Positions 33,212 to 45,715 of a stretch of DNA of 64,000 nt are shown one piece after another. The notes under the pieces are model-generated. The model was not told the origin of the DNA. It did not search any database and worked only from the letters and a program-made list of their open reading frames with translations. The position numbers were made by a program, and so were the translations under genes. The first letter of the stretch is position 1. Every line of letters begins with the position of its first letter. This DNA comes from Schistocerca nitens (lineage: Eukaryota; Arthropoda; Insecta; Orthoptera; Acrididae). The DNA lies in the NCBI RefSeq assembly GCF_023898315.1, contig NC_064616.1, positions 545,963,602 through 546,027,601 of the forward strand. The letters run 5' to 3'.

Positions 33212-33770
33212 ACAATTCAAAATTTTAGGAAAGTTTGCAACAGTTAGACTGACAAGAGGGGTACAGGGAACATGATCCTAATTAAAAATTTAACCTATTT
33301 CCCTAAGAAAACAGTGAAATATTGTTGGAAGAAAACATGTAAAATTCCATGGCTTAGAACAGGGATAAAAATATTTTGTAAACGGAAAAGGGAATTGTAT
33401 CTTATAGTAGGAGTAATTATCCTGAAACAGAGAAACATTATAAAAACTACTGCACTGTATGAAGAAAAGTTATTAAAAAGTAAGGAAGTGTGTGCACTAT
33501 GTCTGAGATTAGCACATCTGATTACAATATTATCACACTTTTGGAATATTGTTTAAAGGGAAACAGGGCAACCGAGATCACAGAAAGTTTGCACTTCCAT
33601 CAAACACAATGAAAAGTTTTTCAACTACCAGTCAGAAGTCGAAAACATTTTTAATAATAACTTTTTAAATGTGTTGTAGAGAAAATACGATCCAGCTTTT
33701 CTTTAGAAAATGCAAGGCAGTGTGAGGAAGAGGCAGTACCTGTGCAATTTGATAAAATTGAAATTCAGCC

Positions 33771-33971
33771 GCCACGCGGGATTAGCCGACCGGTCTAGGC
33801 GCTGCAATCATGGACTGTGCGGCTGGTCCCGGCGGAGGTTCGAGTCCTCCCTCGGGCATCGATGAGTGTGTTTGTCCTTAAGGTAATTTGGGTTAAGTAG
33901 TGTGTAAGCTTAGGTACTGAAGACCTTAGCAATTATGTCCCATTAGATTTCACACCAATTTGAACATTTAT
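33771..33971 (+). mobile_element. tRNA-derived SINE inserted in the LINE
   Basis: About 200 bp with pol III promoter-like boxes: box A region GGATTAGCCGACCGGTCTAG and box B GGTTCGAGTCCTCC, then the tail GGTAATTTGGGTTAAGTAGT. It is flanked by perfect 13-bp target duplications TTGAAATTCAGCC (33758-33770 and 33972-33984). Its insertion splits the LINE reading exactly at that point. This tail subfamily also occurs as a fragment at 47300-47352. Confidence 0.92.
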
Positions 33972-34067
33972 TTGAAATTCAGCCCACCTCTCCTACTGAG
34001 ATTAGGAAAATAATAAATTCACTCAGAAGTAAAAGCTCACAAGGAATTGATGGTATTTCCAACAGAG

Positions 34068-35917
34068 TGCAGGTAGGGGTGCGTTTGCTGTTGTGATCCA
34101 TCGCTCGTCATATACAAGTACTTACTACAAGTCACTAGCGTCTTATCGCCACTTTTCCCTCTACACGCCAATAAGACAAGGAGTTCTTCCCATGAGATGA
34201 GTGCACTTCGGCTACTTCTGATTTTCACTCGCGGTGCTTATAATGTGTTCATTATAACTGTAGGTGAACCTGGCAACTTTGCTGCTTTCCCCTCACTTAG
34301 AAGTCAAAACCGGAGAATAGGGTTTGCGAACACAGGATAACAGCATACAGCAAAAAGTGGCTTCTTGAATGCAGCTCCCACAGTGCCATCAGCAGTTGGT
34401 CGGCGCTACGTCACTTCTTAAAAATGTGTTCACCCTGCGCGCCAGGGCGAGACTTGATGGGCTTCAAAATTTGTGAGCTACAAAATTCGATGAGACACAG
34501 AAATGTGAAAACAAAACCAAACGAATAATGAAATCAGTGTTTTGTAATATGGCAGTAATTGGATAGCGGCGAAACACCTCTGGCAGCATCTGTGTTGTTA
34601 TGACCGTTCGGGCTAGGGCTGGCGACTACGCGCCTCGATGGTAAACCCGTTGTTTTGCAGTGCAGAGTTCACAGTGGCGCGGCGGCCGGGCTGCGCCGGC
34701 ACAGCAATAACCGACCCGGCCGGTGCAGGCCACAGCCAGAATGCTGTATATTCCCCTCTTGAGCTGGCTGGCCAGTGCATGCCGCCGGAGCTACACTTCA
34801 GGTTCTGCAGTAAACGTATCACATGTCTTCCGTCTGTTCTATTAGATATGTCACACCAAATGTTAATCAGCCTTTGTCACTCACTACGCTGTTTTTGTCA
34901 ATATCTCTCACTCGGCACGAAAAACAGTTCATCCTTTATTTTATTTTGTGGACAAATTCCTTAACATTTAAGTTGTAGAACAGATACAGCATCACCTCTA
35001 CACAAATATACTCTCTCACCTGTATTTTATCAACTATTGGAAAGCTATATCTGATAACCTGCACTGATTATAATGTATTGCTATAGCCCATGTTGCGTGA
35101 ACCACTGTGTGTAGTGCTGTGGCAGCGATCATCTCCTTCTGCACCTGTATGGACCCTCCTCACTGACCGCACAATCGCCACACACACACACATATATTTA
35201 ATTAATTACATGTTCATTCATGCAGTGCATCATATTATACATCTGGGAGGGACAAGCGCCCTTACCAGATAACAATGTGTTGTAAAGTACAGCATCACTT
35301 AGAAAAAGAAAAAAAAAGTAGTGGGTAAAACACTGAATAAGAAGTTTTAAAGCTCGTAAAGGACAAATTAGCTGTGGTGAACGCACACCGAGACGTCACT
35401 AAAAACGTCGACACTTACCAGTTCGTGACGGCTCTCAGAAGTTCAATAAAATCCCATCCTCTTCAGAGGCAAATATTTGTAAAACTTAAAAACCAGGTGC
35501 TTGTATATAATGAATAGAAGGGAGTGAGTTCAGTAAAAAGTTCTCCCTTAAATCAATGACTGTGCACAAGTTCAACTTATTACATAACTTTAGACAAAAT
35601 TCGCTTCTGGTGTTGTACTTCCGTAAAAATACAATCTGTTTAGAAATTTTCGTCTTACATGTTCTTCAGCTGATACTGAAATGTAATATTACTAGTTTTT
35701 GAAGGACATAAGGAGAAAACTCTCCTAACTGTCTTTCGATATTCATGGGACGAGGACATAACAACCCATTCCTTATGTGCTTCAAAATTCGATGAGACAC
35801 AAACATGTGAAAACAATACTAAGAGAATAATGAAATCATTGTTCTGTAATATGGCACTAACTGAACAGTGGCGCAACACCTCTGGCAACACCTGTGTTAT
35901 TTTGGCCGTTCGGCTGT
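34068..35917. other. Gene-free stretch with a 142-bp direct repeat
   Basis: Two copies of a 142-bp sequence (34473-34614 and 35774-35915, same orientation, 1301 bp apart; shared core AAAATTCGATGAGACACA and ACACCTCTGGCA). A GC-rich patch lies at about 34620-34800. No coding motif was found in the frames (longest 108 codons, 34638-34964). The repeats might be terminal or internal repeats of an unrecognised element. Confidence 0.5.
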
Positions 35918-37380
35918 GAAAGAGTGTGGATCCCTTGGCGGTGCAAACAAGCCTATTAAGCGGGGAAAGGAACTACGCTGCAACAGACAGTGACGCATAG
36001 ATTGTATCCATTAAATTAGTTTCAACTGCATCACGATGTAACACAGCAGTTGACAGTAATAAATTTACCAGTTTTGCAGTGTTTAGGGCTACGCTGAATC
36101 GGCGCATTTTCTTTCAGTTAAAGTAACAGAAAAATCGAAAGGTAAGCACCTTAGAGACGCCGAGAACTTTATAGTTGGGTCATCGAATGAGCCAGAGAAG
36201 CATCCATTTAAACGTAGTTCCACTTAGCTTTGGTTTAATTACAGGAATTTCCTGAAATAAATAATATTCGCAAAAGGTATAAAGAGTTATTTGAAAGTAG
36301 AGGCAGGGTCGATCTAAAGCATGTAATTACTTACAGCATGTCGTATTGTAGAGTACTTGCACTGAACTACAAAAGTGAAAACGTTAAGAATGAACACCTA
36401 ACATATTAAACATATTAGTCAAACTTCGGTAGAGAAATATCTATATATATAATTATGTTTAGGAGTATCTGCAGTTTTTCATTTCCAACTACAAAGGAAT
36501 TAAATGGAATGTTGAAAGCTTTTATTATAGTCCATCGACACCAAAATCTCATTTGAGATTAATTTATTCCTCTCTTCTACTTCTAAATATGAAGTGTACA
36601 TTCTGCTAATTGTGGGATGTGGACAAAAAATAATTTTTTGCATTTTGTAATATAAGGTACGGCCCATTGTATCGCAAGGGGAAAAATTCGTGTTTTTTTC
36701 GATATTTCAAGACACTGATGATTAAAACAAGACCACAGATCAACACTAGGGCTAAAACAATAGCTAGTAATCTGTTTAATGATATTCTGATGTGTTTGAC
36801 ACTATGCTAAACCAAATTAAACCCGTGGAGTTGCGATTGTGTCATTGAAGTCACTCAATAAATCGCATTTACATCTGAAGAGAGACAGGTATTGCTGCCA
36901 CCGGAATTTCAAAAACATTTTTTTTGTTTTCTTTTTTCTTTTAGACATTTTTCACTCGCAATAATATATTGTGTAAAAGTATCTAACAACCACCTACCTG
37001 CTACCAAGCTTTTTCACTACAAGAGTTGTAAACGAAGTGCACGTGGTTGACAAACATCGTCATTTCACAATGACTGTTACGAATTGTGGAAAGATAAATG
37101 GTTTATTAAGAAAATAAGGTGCTACCCTGATTGGATGATTAAAGGGATATAACTACTAGGTCATGAGCCCTTTTTTGTCGACGACAGAGGTCAAAATGAC
37201 TGCAGGCAGAGGTACTACATAGCGGCAAACCCAGAGGAAGGAAAACCCAAGGTCTACGAAAGTTCAACGAAGGCGACATAAGGGACAAAAAGAAGAAAGG
37301 AAGAAAGAGGTAGGAAGGAGGACAGGCAAGATGTCAAATCGAGGTAGCAGCCAGAAAGCAGAGCATAATGAGGGGACATA
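35918..37380. other. No gene seen
   Basis: AT-rich DNA. From about 37120 the sequence becomes purine-rich (GGAAGGAAGAAAG-like) and seems to continue after the Tc1 insertion at about 38769-39050, which suggests that the Tc1 element sits inside another repeat that I do not recognise. Confidence 0.4.
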
Positions 37381-37499
37381 CGCAATGTTTTCAAAAGTAT
37401 CCGGATACCTCAAAAAACATACCATCTTCATATTATGTGCATTGTGCTGCCACCTACTGCCAGTTACTCTATATCAGCGACCTCAGTAGTCATTAGACA

Positions 37500-38684
37500 T
37501 CGTGAGAGAGCAGAATGGGTACGCGATATTTCCACACTCCTAAACCTCCCTAGGTCCACTGATTCCGATGTGATAATGAAGTGGAAACATGAACGGAAAA
37601 GTACAACACAAAAGCGTACATGCCGACCTCGTTTGTTGACTGAGAGAGACGAGAGACCATCGACAGTTAAAGAGGGTCGTAATGTGTAATAGGCAGACAT
37701 CTATCCAGACCATCACACAGGAATTCAAAACTGCATCAGGATCCACTGCAAGTACCATGACAGTTATGCCGGATGTGAGAAATCTTGGATATGTTGGTCG
37801 AGCGGCTACTCATAAACCACAAATCACGCCGGTAATGCCAAACAACACCTCGCTTGGAGTAAGGAACGTAAACATTGGACGATGGAACAGTGAAAAAACG
37901 TTGTGTGGAATGACGAATCACGGTACACAATATGGTGATACGATGGCAGGGTGTGGGTATGGCGAATGCCCGGAGAACGTTATCTAAAATGGTTCAAATG
38001 GCACTGAGCACAATGGGACTTAACATCTGAGGTCATCAGTCCCCTAGAACTTATCTAACTAACCTAAGGACAACAAACACATCCATACCTGAGGCAGGAT
38101 TCGAACTAGCGATCGTAGGGGTCGCACGGTTCCAAACTGAAGCGTCTAGAACCACTTGACCAAAACGGCCTGCAAAAGTCATCTGCCAGTGAGTGTAGTG
38201 CCAACAATAAAATTCGGAGATGGTGGTGCTATGGTGTGGTCGTGTTTTTCATGGAGTAGGATTGCACCGATTTGTTGTTTTGCGTGCCACTATCATAGCA
38301 CAGGCCAACAATGATATTTTAAGCAAATACTAGCGTCCCAGTGTGGAAGAGCAAATGGTGGCTGGCGACTGCATCTTTAAACACTATCAAGCACCTGTTC
38401 ATAAAGCATGGCCTGTATCGGAGTGGCTACAGGACAATAACATCCCTGTAATTGAGTGGCCTGCACGGAGGGTTGAATTGAATCCTATAGAACATGTTTG
38501 GGATGTTTTGGAACGCCGACTTCGTGCTAGTCCTCACCGAGAGACATCGATTCCTCTCCTCACTTCAGCAGTTTGTGAAGAATGCGCTGCCATTCCTCAA
38601 GAGACCTTCCAGCACCTAACTGAACGTATGAGTGCGAGAGTGGAAGCTGTGATCAAGGGCAAGAGTGGGCCAACACCATACTGA
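37500..38684 (+). pseudogene. Tc1-like transposase, broken
   Basis: Start region: REHRERAEWVRDIST-like and PRSTDSDVIMKWKHER (DNA-binding part), then frames around 37682-37987 (TASTMTVMPDVRNLGYVGRA, then RWNSEKTLCGMTNHG, where the first Asp motif should be). After the SINE: the frame 38343-38684 reads DCIFKHYQAPVHKAW, where the second Asp motif FQQDNAPVH should be (Asp replaced), then IPVIEWPARRVELNPIEHVW with the catalytic Glu kept and SPD changed, ending GKSGPTPY. Several shifts and two lost catalytic residues; inactive. Confidence 0.8.
37986..38177 (-). mobile_element. tRNA-derived SINE inserted in the Tc1 element
   Basis: Minus-strand SINE of the common family in this window (tail AATGGTTCAAATGGCACTGA on the plus strand; box B region GGATTCGAACTAGCGATC). 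Flanked by GTTATCT (37979-37985) and GTCATCT (38178-38184), a target duplication with one later change. It interrupts the transposase frame. Confidence 0.85.
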
Positions 38685-38766
38685 ATTCCAGCGCTACTGA
38701 TGGAGGGCGCCACAAACTTGTAAGTCATTTTCAGCCAAGTGTTTAGATACTTTTGATCACATAGTT

Positions 38767-40539
38767 TACATCCCACAGCCTCCACCACTTAACAGAGGTA
38801 TCCCACTCTGAAATTACAAAGGAAAGACTAGAAACACTGACAGGTCAAGACACGCACAGAGAGGCCACGTAAGAACTTCTGTAACAGACCACGTGAGATG
38901 GGGGATGAAGAGTAAACAAGCAGGTTGGATGAGGACTGGCCTGGACCACCAAGCCCTGACAGCTGCCGCCAGGTCTGGCAGAGGAGGCAACAGAGTGTTC
39001 TGCCAACCCCTCAGTGGGTCAGTAAGATTAAGTGGCACTCCCTGAAAGAGAGAGTGAAAACGTATAACTAAGTCAGCCGCTGAGGCGAAACTACGATGCT
39101 ACACTACAGCGTGCAGAAAAATCTGATCTTTTAATGTGCATATTTCTTTTTCAAAATCGACTGAGAAAAGCTAAGAACTAAAAATCACGCTGGACCAAAT
39201 TTGGGAGCGTTTTCTTTTGTACGAGGAAAGTAAAGCTTTCAAGGAGAATACAATTCATGAAACGATGTGGTGTACACAGCCAAGACTTTTGTACACCTTC
39301 AAAATAGGGATTTTTCTCTTTTTCGCTCTGCTGGCTCGGCGCGAGGTGTGAACGCAGCTTTACAGCCGACAGCTAATGGGCAGTACCATCTATGTCATTG
39401 GTTGTTAAGGGTTGGGGCAACGTTACAACTTCCCCCAAGCCCTGTAGACGAAGCCAGAGAGTCGCTCTTCTACTCAGGCTAGCAGCGGGAGGCAACAGGA
39501 GGCACGCCGGCCACTGCTCTCTGCGCGCTATCTGTTTTCAGCCCCTGCTACTAACCTGCCCTATCGACCCAGCAGAAGCCGCCCGGACGCCACACCCCAC
39601 AGCTCGCTGTTTTCCTGTGTGTGAGTGCAATTTTCGAGATCCTGGCTTCACGTTAGAGGTCAGCTTTTGACATCTACTACAGTTGGATAAACATAGTTTC
39701 GTGGTGAATCTGCCCATTTAACGGATATTAAACCATTCTGGATACGCGGGCCTCAGACGGGAATGTTGAAACCTTAGTCGTTAGTAACTTCTGAATAAAA
39801 TGAAAAATACGTACAGTTTTTACGAAGAATTAAATTTAGCCGCAAAGCTGCAAGCAACAGCTAGTCACAAAGCTACTTAATATATATGGCTCACACAACA
39901 GCCAAGCGGAGGAAACGAATATTAAAGAAGCGATCGTCAATATCATATGCATGAATCAACGCTAACTGTCTCTGGATTTACGTATGAAAGCTGTCTTCAA
40001 CAAATCAGTGCTGTACAAACAAGAACTCTCCCTTTTTTCTCAGTATTCTCGTTTCCTGTCGAAATAGAAAAAAATTCTGCAAGTAGCGCGTCTTCGCTGC
40101 CACCCGCGAACGTTTCCATACAAAAGTTTCATCACGTAAGCAGCCACCGCATCGTCGCCGACCTGTTTTGTTATTAATTCGGTCTTGTGAAAAATTGTAT
40201 TTGTAATGTAGTAAGCAATCATATTATGCACATTGATAAGGAACTGTAGCTTCGACTTAGCAGTCGTTTAAGCGTTCGATATTTCTCCACCAGTGTAACA
40301 GAATTCGGCGGAGAAATACCATGCGAACTTTATAAACAAAACATAGACTTGTTGAAGTTCTCACGTTGTTTAAGAAGATAGGTGCACCCAGACAAAATTA
40401 CGAGAAAAGCAGACCGTTCTACAAGGAACAACAAGTGAATTATGGAATGTTAATAAGCATTTTGAAGACTTGAGATCTAGTGTGTTTTAATATCTATAAT
40501 TACATGGTCGAAAAAAGAGGACAGTGTATGGTCATATGT
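38767..40539. other. Gene-free stretch with a GC-rich part
   Basis: 38769-39050 looks like the continuation of the repeat into which the Tc1 element inserted. At 39290-39660 the composition becomes GC- and CpG-rich, with overlapping frames (up to 92 codons) but no motif. It might be an LTR or a CpG-rich exon; nothing decides. The rest is AT-rich without visible features. Confidence 0.4.
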
Positions 40540-40541
40540 TA

Positions 40542-41204
40542 CAGGTGTCAGTCAACTCATATATTTTCGAAACGAAACAAAAATGAGAAAAATGCAATTG
40601 GCCAAGGATGCACCTATGTCAGCGGCTCACACAATGGAAAAGAATGTACAATCCCTAAATACAAACAAGCATCATATTATAACAAAGTTACGTTCCTTTG
40701 GTGCCACTTGTATGTTTTGTCAACGGAAATGAAAACTAGAGGTACAGTTAGTGACTTGTTTTCACTGTTCTAAACGTCTTACTTCCTGAAATTCATATGC
40801 TTTAAAGAATGGCAACGAACCCACAGTTTCTTCCGTAATGGACAGAACAAGGCTTGCTTACAGCAGGCTTCAGAACATTGCAGGCAACCCGCATTACGGC
40901 AGAAACTGCGGCACCGTTTGCGTTGTTTGAAGTAAGTATTCCAGAACGTATAAATAAGATTTAGAGCAGTGAAACCAAGTCTGCCATCACTAATTGTACC
41001 TCTGATTTTCATTTCGGTAATAATGTGCGATTTAAAAAAAACCTAAATTTGTGTGGAAAATGGTATTTATTTACATTTACCGGTTGTGCATTCCTGGCAC
41101 CAGTGTGAGCACATAACATAGGTGCATCCGTGACCTGTTGCATTTTGCACGTTTTATTTCATTTAGGAAAGATATCGTGTGACAAAGTTAGGTGGGACAC
41201 CCTG
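40542..41204. mobile_element. Fold-back (long terminal repeat) MITE
   Basis: About 660 bp. The left (about 40542-40790) and right (about 40930-41204) parts are diverged inverted copies; shared pieces include GGATGCACCTATGT, GAAATGAAAA and AGAGGTAC with AGTTAGTGA. The ends are CAGGTGTCAGTCAAC and GGTGGGACACCCTG, with TA on both outer sides (40540-40541 and 41205-41206). No transposase. The terminal CAGGGTG pattern is the same as in the DD41D elements of this window, which may have mobilised it. Confidence 0.7.
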
Positions 41205-41207
41205 TAT

Positions 41208-43457
41208 ATATTGTGAGTCACGTAAGACGTATCGCTGCATTTGTTTCGTTAACGGTTGCAGATATAGAAAATAGGTTTTCGAAAGATAGTACGCAAAGGG
41301 GCACGAACTTTGGTATGTGATAAAGAGCCTTATCTCTTGTATCGATCCAGATATTGAGGGAAGTACAGTTAATTAAATAAGAGTGATATACTACTGTTAA
41401 TGGCATACGGAAGCGCTTGAAAAGACAAGTACAGAGCTATAATGTATTTATTTGTTTATTTCGATTCATTGGATTTCGGGGCGTGCCCATTCAGCCTTGT
41501 CAGAAATGGAAAGCAATACGATAGCATATTGGAGACTAATTCGTTAGTTACGACGACATAAACGTAAGGGTAACAAAAGACGCAGAAAATCTCAGACCCA
41601 GCCGGAAATTGAACCCGGGCCACTTCGGTTAGGAAAAATATAAAGGCACATCGGCCGGAATAAGTGTTGCGTTGTAAACACGCTCAAGCCTGGCTGCATC
41701 GTTGTTTCAGGCCTTTCGACCGTTTACTTGTTTGCTTTGTAGAACTAGCAGTAACTGGTTCTTCCAGCGGCAGGTCTATTCTGCTTCAACATTCCTTGTA
41801 TACAGACATATACACCAATTAGAAGAAGTTAGACATGCTACTTTTATACGGCGAATGTCAAAGAAAGGCTGTCGGAATAATCCCACGGTATAAGGATGAC
41901 TATCCTGATAATTGCTGTCCGTCGGGCCAGGCACGTGCATTACTTATTGGTTCTCTAGCGCGAATAGGTAGCTTCAACATCAAGTAGTCAACAAAGAGTG
42001 CAATTGACAGAGCACATGAAGAAGCTGTTCTATTTCTTACGCTTATAATTTCTCATGGTAACACGAGACGTACTGCAAGTAATGTGGGAATAGCCAGACG
42101 AGTCTCATTCGTATCTTGCATCATCAACTAAATTCTCCTTTAGGATCTGTCACTCTCAGTAACTCTGAAGACGTGACTTCGAACGTGATAAGGACTTTTA
42201 TTGGTTTGCTCTCTCCGTCGGGGACACGGCTCTACGTTTTTTCCAACATGGTACTCCATATCGACGAAGCAACGTTTACAAACATTGTTAATGTCAATTT
42301 GGACAGAATGGAATAATGCTCAACAACGGCCGTCAAGGTCCTCTGACTTGATTTCTTTATTTCTTTATATGGGGAAAACTGAAAGACACAGCATATCGTG
42401 AAGCTCCAACTACGTCAGACCACATTCACAGTCAACCGCCAACCGGCATATCATACGGTGTAATTACATCTGTTCGTTTATCTCTCAGACGGTGGTTGCA
42501 AATTTGCCTTGTAGTAGATGGTAAAAATTTGAGTACATGCTTAAGTAAAGCATAAAACTATAATTCGCGAAAAATATTTGTCTTGTGGGTGACATGTCGC
42601 TAGTCATTCTGAATAAAATAATTAGTTTGCTTTAAGCGTATTCACTGTAATTACAATTTTGAGTACTATAGACACATTTGTGCGACAGAACTTGTACTAC
42701 CTTTGAGAAGCATTCAGGTGTCTCCAGGCAAAGATAGGTCAGGTATTATTTTTGTTTTTCGAAAATCTAAGAAAGTTATTACAGTAGTTTCTTTTTTCCG
42801 TAAACAGAGCTGTTAATGAAATACGAACGATCGACGTTTATGTTTCGGCTTTGACAAGCGAGCAACAACGCGCTGGATTTAATCGTAAATTAACAACTGC
42901 CAGACGTAAATTTAGATATTTCCACAAAAACCTGGAAACGTACAGATATTTGAAATAGTAGTAATATGCCCCATCTGATGCGCCAGATCCTAGCATATGT
43001 CGTAGTTCCGGATACAAAAATCATAGCTCAGCCGGTATTGGTCGTATAGCAAATGAGCAGCGTAAGCTTGAGTTGCTGCATATAACCATGCAGCCTGGGA
43101 AGGGAGCTCTGCTGGTGGTATTTACAACAGTGCAACAGTAGACTTTGGCTGCACTGCCTTCCTGTTTCAGTACATCTCTCGGATTTTTTTTTTGGAAAGT
43201 CTTCAACGTCGTTATTGAATATGCAGTATCACTGTAATTGTCTTTTTGAGAGGCACGGAGTGTAGTTAAGGAAAGTACACCGTTCCATATAGACACATAA
43301 CTACTTCAGTGTCTCGATCGATACAAGACTTACAAATCTTCCCCACACATTTAAGTAGGTGCCCTTTAGCGCAATATCAATTGCCGAAAGCCTCGTTTCG
43401 ATATGTGGATAATCACGAGATAAAATGGGTTTTACGTCTTACGTGACTAACCTTGTT
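41208..43457 (+). mobile_element. DUF4817/DD41D-like transposon, heavily decayed
   Basis: The ends are inverted partners: TTGTGAGTCACGTAAGACGT at the left (41211) and its complement ACGTCTTACGTGACTAACCTTG at the right (ending about 43455), next to TA. The interior carries a broken transposase of the DUF4817 group. A tRNA-like box B (GGAAATTGAACCCGGGCC, minus strand) at about 41602 may mark a further small insertion. The element abuts the fold-back MITE on its left. Confidence 0.65.
41830..42540 (+). pseudogene. DUF4817-type transposase remains
   Basis: One frame from about 41830 reads DMLLLYGECQRKAVGIIPRY and KDDYPDN, the DUF4817 start that also appears in the 27.6 kb element (IHIYGECRQNAAEACRVYAE). 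Further on come NTRRTASNVGIARRVSF (second helix-turn-helix) and HIDEATFTNIVNVNLDRM (first Asp motif, IDEATF) near 42260. After that a large deletion removes motif 2, and LYMGKTERHSIS-type sequence near 42370 matches the FLWGxLKxxxY region. Highly broken; order of motifs is the evidence. Confidence 0.68.
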
Positions 43458-43671
43458 ATACAGAGCAAACATTAATAAAGCAGACAAACTGCAGGGACGG
43501 CTTCCTAACTGAAAATGGAGGAAAAATGTTCCTGTAAACATGTGTCTAGAAATGGACGTGCAACGACAAGTCTTCCTGAAACACAGTACAGAGCTTCAGC
43601 CCATGAACGTCGCAACAGGTGCTCGAAGAGGCCTTCTTGGGGTTGCAGGTGATCGAGATACTAGCGGTTGT

Positions 43672-43874
43672 GCCGGACAGTGTGGCCGAGCGGTTCTAGG
43701 CGCTTCAGTCTGGAACCGCGCGACCGCCACGGTCGCAGATTCGAATGCTGCCTCGGGCATGGATGTGTGTGACGCCCTTAGGTTAGTTAGGTTTAAGTAG
43801 TTCTAAGTTCTAGGGGACTGATGACTTTAGATGTTTAGTCCCATAGTGCTCAGAGCCATTTCAACCATTTTGAA
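43672..43874 (+). mobile_element. tRNA-derived SINE
   Basis: Box A region GTGTGGCCGAGCGGTTCTAG (Leu/Ser-tRNA-like) and box B GATTCGAATGCTGCC, then the family tail GGTTAGTTAGGTTTAAGTAG and the 3' end CAGAGCCATTTCAACCATTT. Flanking repeats CTAGCGGTTGT (43661-43671) and CTACCGGTTGT (43875-43885) form an 11-bp target duplication with one change. Confidence 0.92.
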
Positions 43875-43885
43875 CTACCGGTTGT

Positions 43886-44848
<963 letters not shown>

Positions 44849-44929
44849 ATATATATATATACATGAGGCGCTGATTGATTTTGCCCATTATATTCGGTGC
44901 TGATTGATTCTGCCCATCACTAATGTTAC

Positions 44930-45110
44930 GATGTATAATACCAAGCAGTGTTGGCACGTAAGCATTTAGACAATCGTTTTTCTCTCGCTCTGTTTGCGAG
45001 TGGAACGGGGGAAGAAATGACTGGTAGTGGTACAAGATACCCTCCGCCACGCATCGGATTCTGACTTTGGGGTATGTATGTTTGTGCAGATATAGATAGA
45101 TGTAAATGGG
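44930..45110 (+). mobile_element. LINE 3' end fragment (another family)
   Basis: The frame reads FASGTGEEMTGSGTRYPPPR after SLFASGT-like sequence, the C-terminal end typical of an arthropod LINE (WNxGxxxDxxSGxxRYPPP). It ends with the tail GTATGTATGTTTGTGCAGAT. No more of the element is present. Confidence 0.5.
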
Positions 45111-45434
45111 GTAACAGTGAGTAGATTCTAGAATTCCATGGAGAATACGTCTACGACTACTTCGCTTGTAGGGTACAACTGGACCTCAACGTTAGGAAAG
45201 ACACCCTCATAAAGATGACACAGGCCAACGATGGAAAAACTTTTTTGCTGAAAATACCTTATTATTACGTTTTTTATGGTGGGAAATCCAAATACGATAC
45301 TTAAAAAACTGTATCACCCACCATTTCTTTACATGAACCAGATAATGATGAATTACATTACAATACAGGACGTCTAGAGCCAAGAATGTTTACTCAGGTA
45401 GAGGTTAACTATTTGGTTAGGGATCTGGGCTTAA

Positions 45435-45435
<1 letters not shown>

Positions 45436-45474
<39 letters not shown>
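45436..45474. repeat. A39 homopolymer inside a former coding frame
   Basis: Thirty-nine consecutive A bases, located where the frame encodes a short Lys/Glu-like stretch. It has no adjoining retroelement body, so slippage expansion of an A-rich codon run is the simplest origin. Confidence 0.95.
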
Positions 45475-45476
<2 letters not shown>

Positions 45477-45715
45477 TGAATTGCTTGGCTCTAGATTAAA
45501 AGAAAAGAACTTATTGGCAGTTGGAACCAGCATATACATGTATAGAAAGAGAAAGCAGCAATTTTCCAAGTTTTTTCACCACGAAGGTGATTTAGCGTAC
45601 TGCTGAGACATTTCCAGTCTAATGAATGAGTTTGGTATTTAATAAAAAAAGGAAGACTGGAGGCTGTTTACTGACAGGCAGCGACATTGTCGCGAATAAA
45701 ACAATGACACTTATA

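Larger units (their letters stand above)
31757..34067 (+). mobile_element. LINE with SGNH-type ORF1 tail, endonuclease and RT start; split by a SINE
   Basis: Order on the plus strand: a 119-bp piece (31767-31885) that repeats at 32669-32787; ORF1 remains (about 31990-32320); endonuclease (32540-33211); linker with frames to 33560; a SINE insertion (33771-33971); and the beginning of the RT domain (PTSPTEIRKIINSLRSKSSQ then GIDGISNRV, 33985-34067), where the LINE stops. The ORF1 tail with a GLHLN motif suggests the CR1/L2-like group; this is an inference. Confidence 0.72.
37381..38766 (+). mobile_element. Tc1-like transposon, decayed, split by a SINE
   Basis: The left end has TTCAAAAGTATCCGGATACC after a TA (37379-37380). 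The right end is AGATACTTTTGATCACATAG, its inverted partner, near another TA (38767-38768). Between them lies a broken Tc1-type transposase, and a SINE sits at 37986-38177. Without the SINE the element is about 1.2 kb. Confidence 0.8.
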
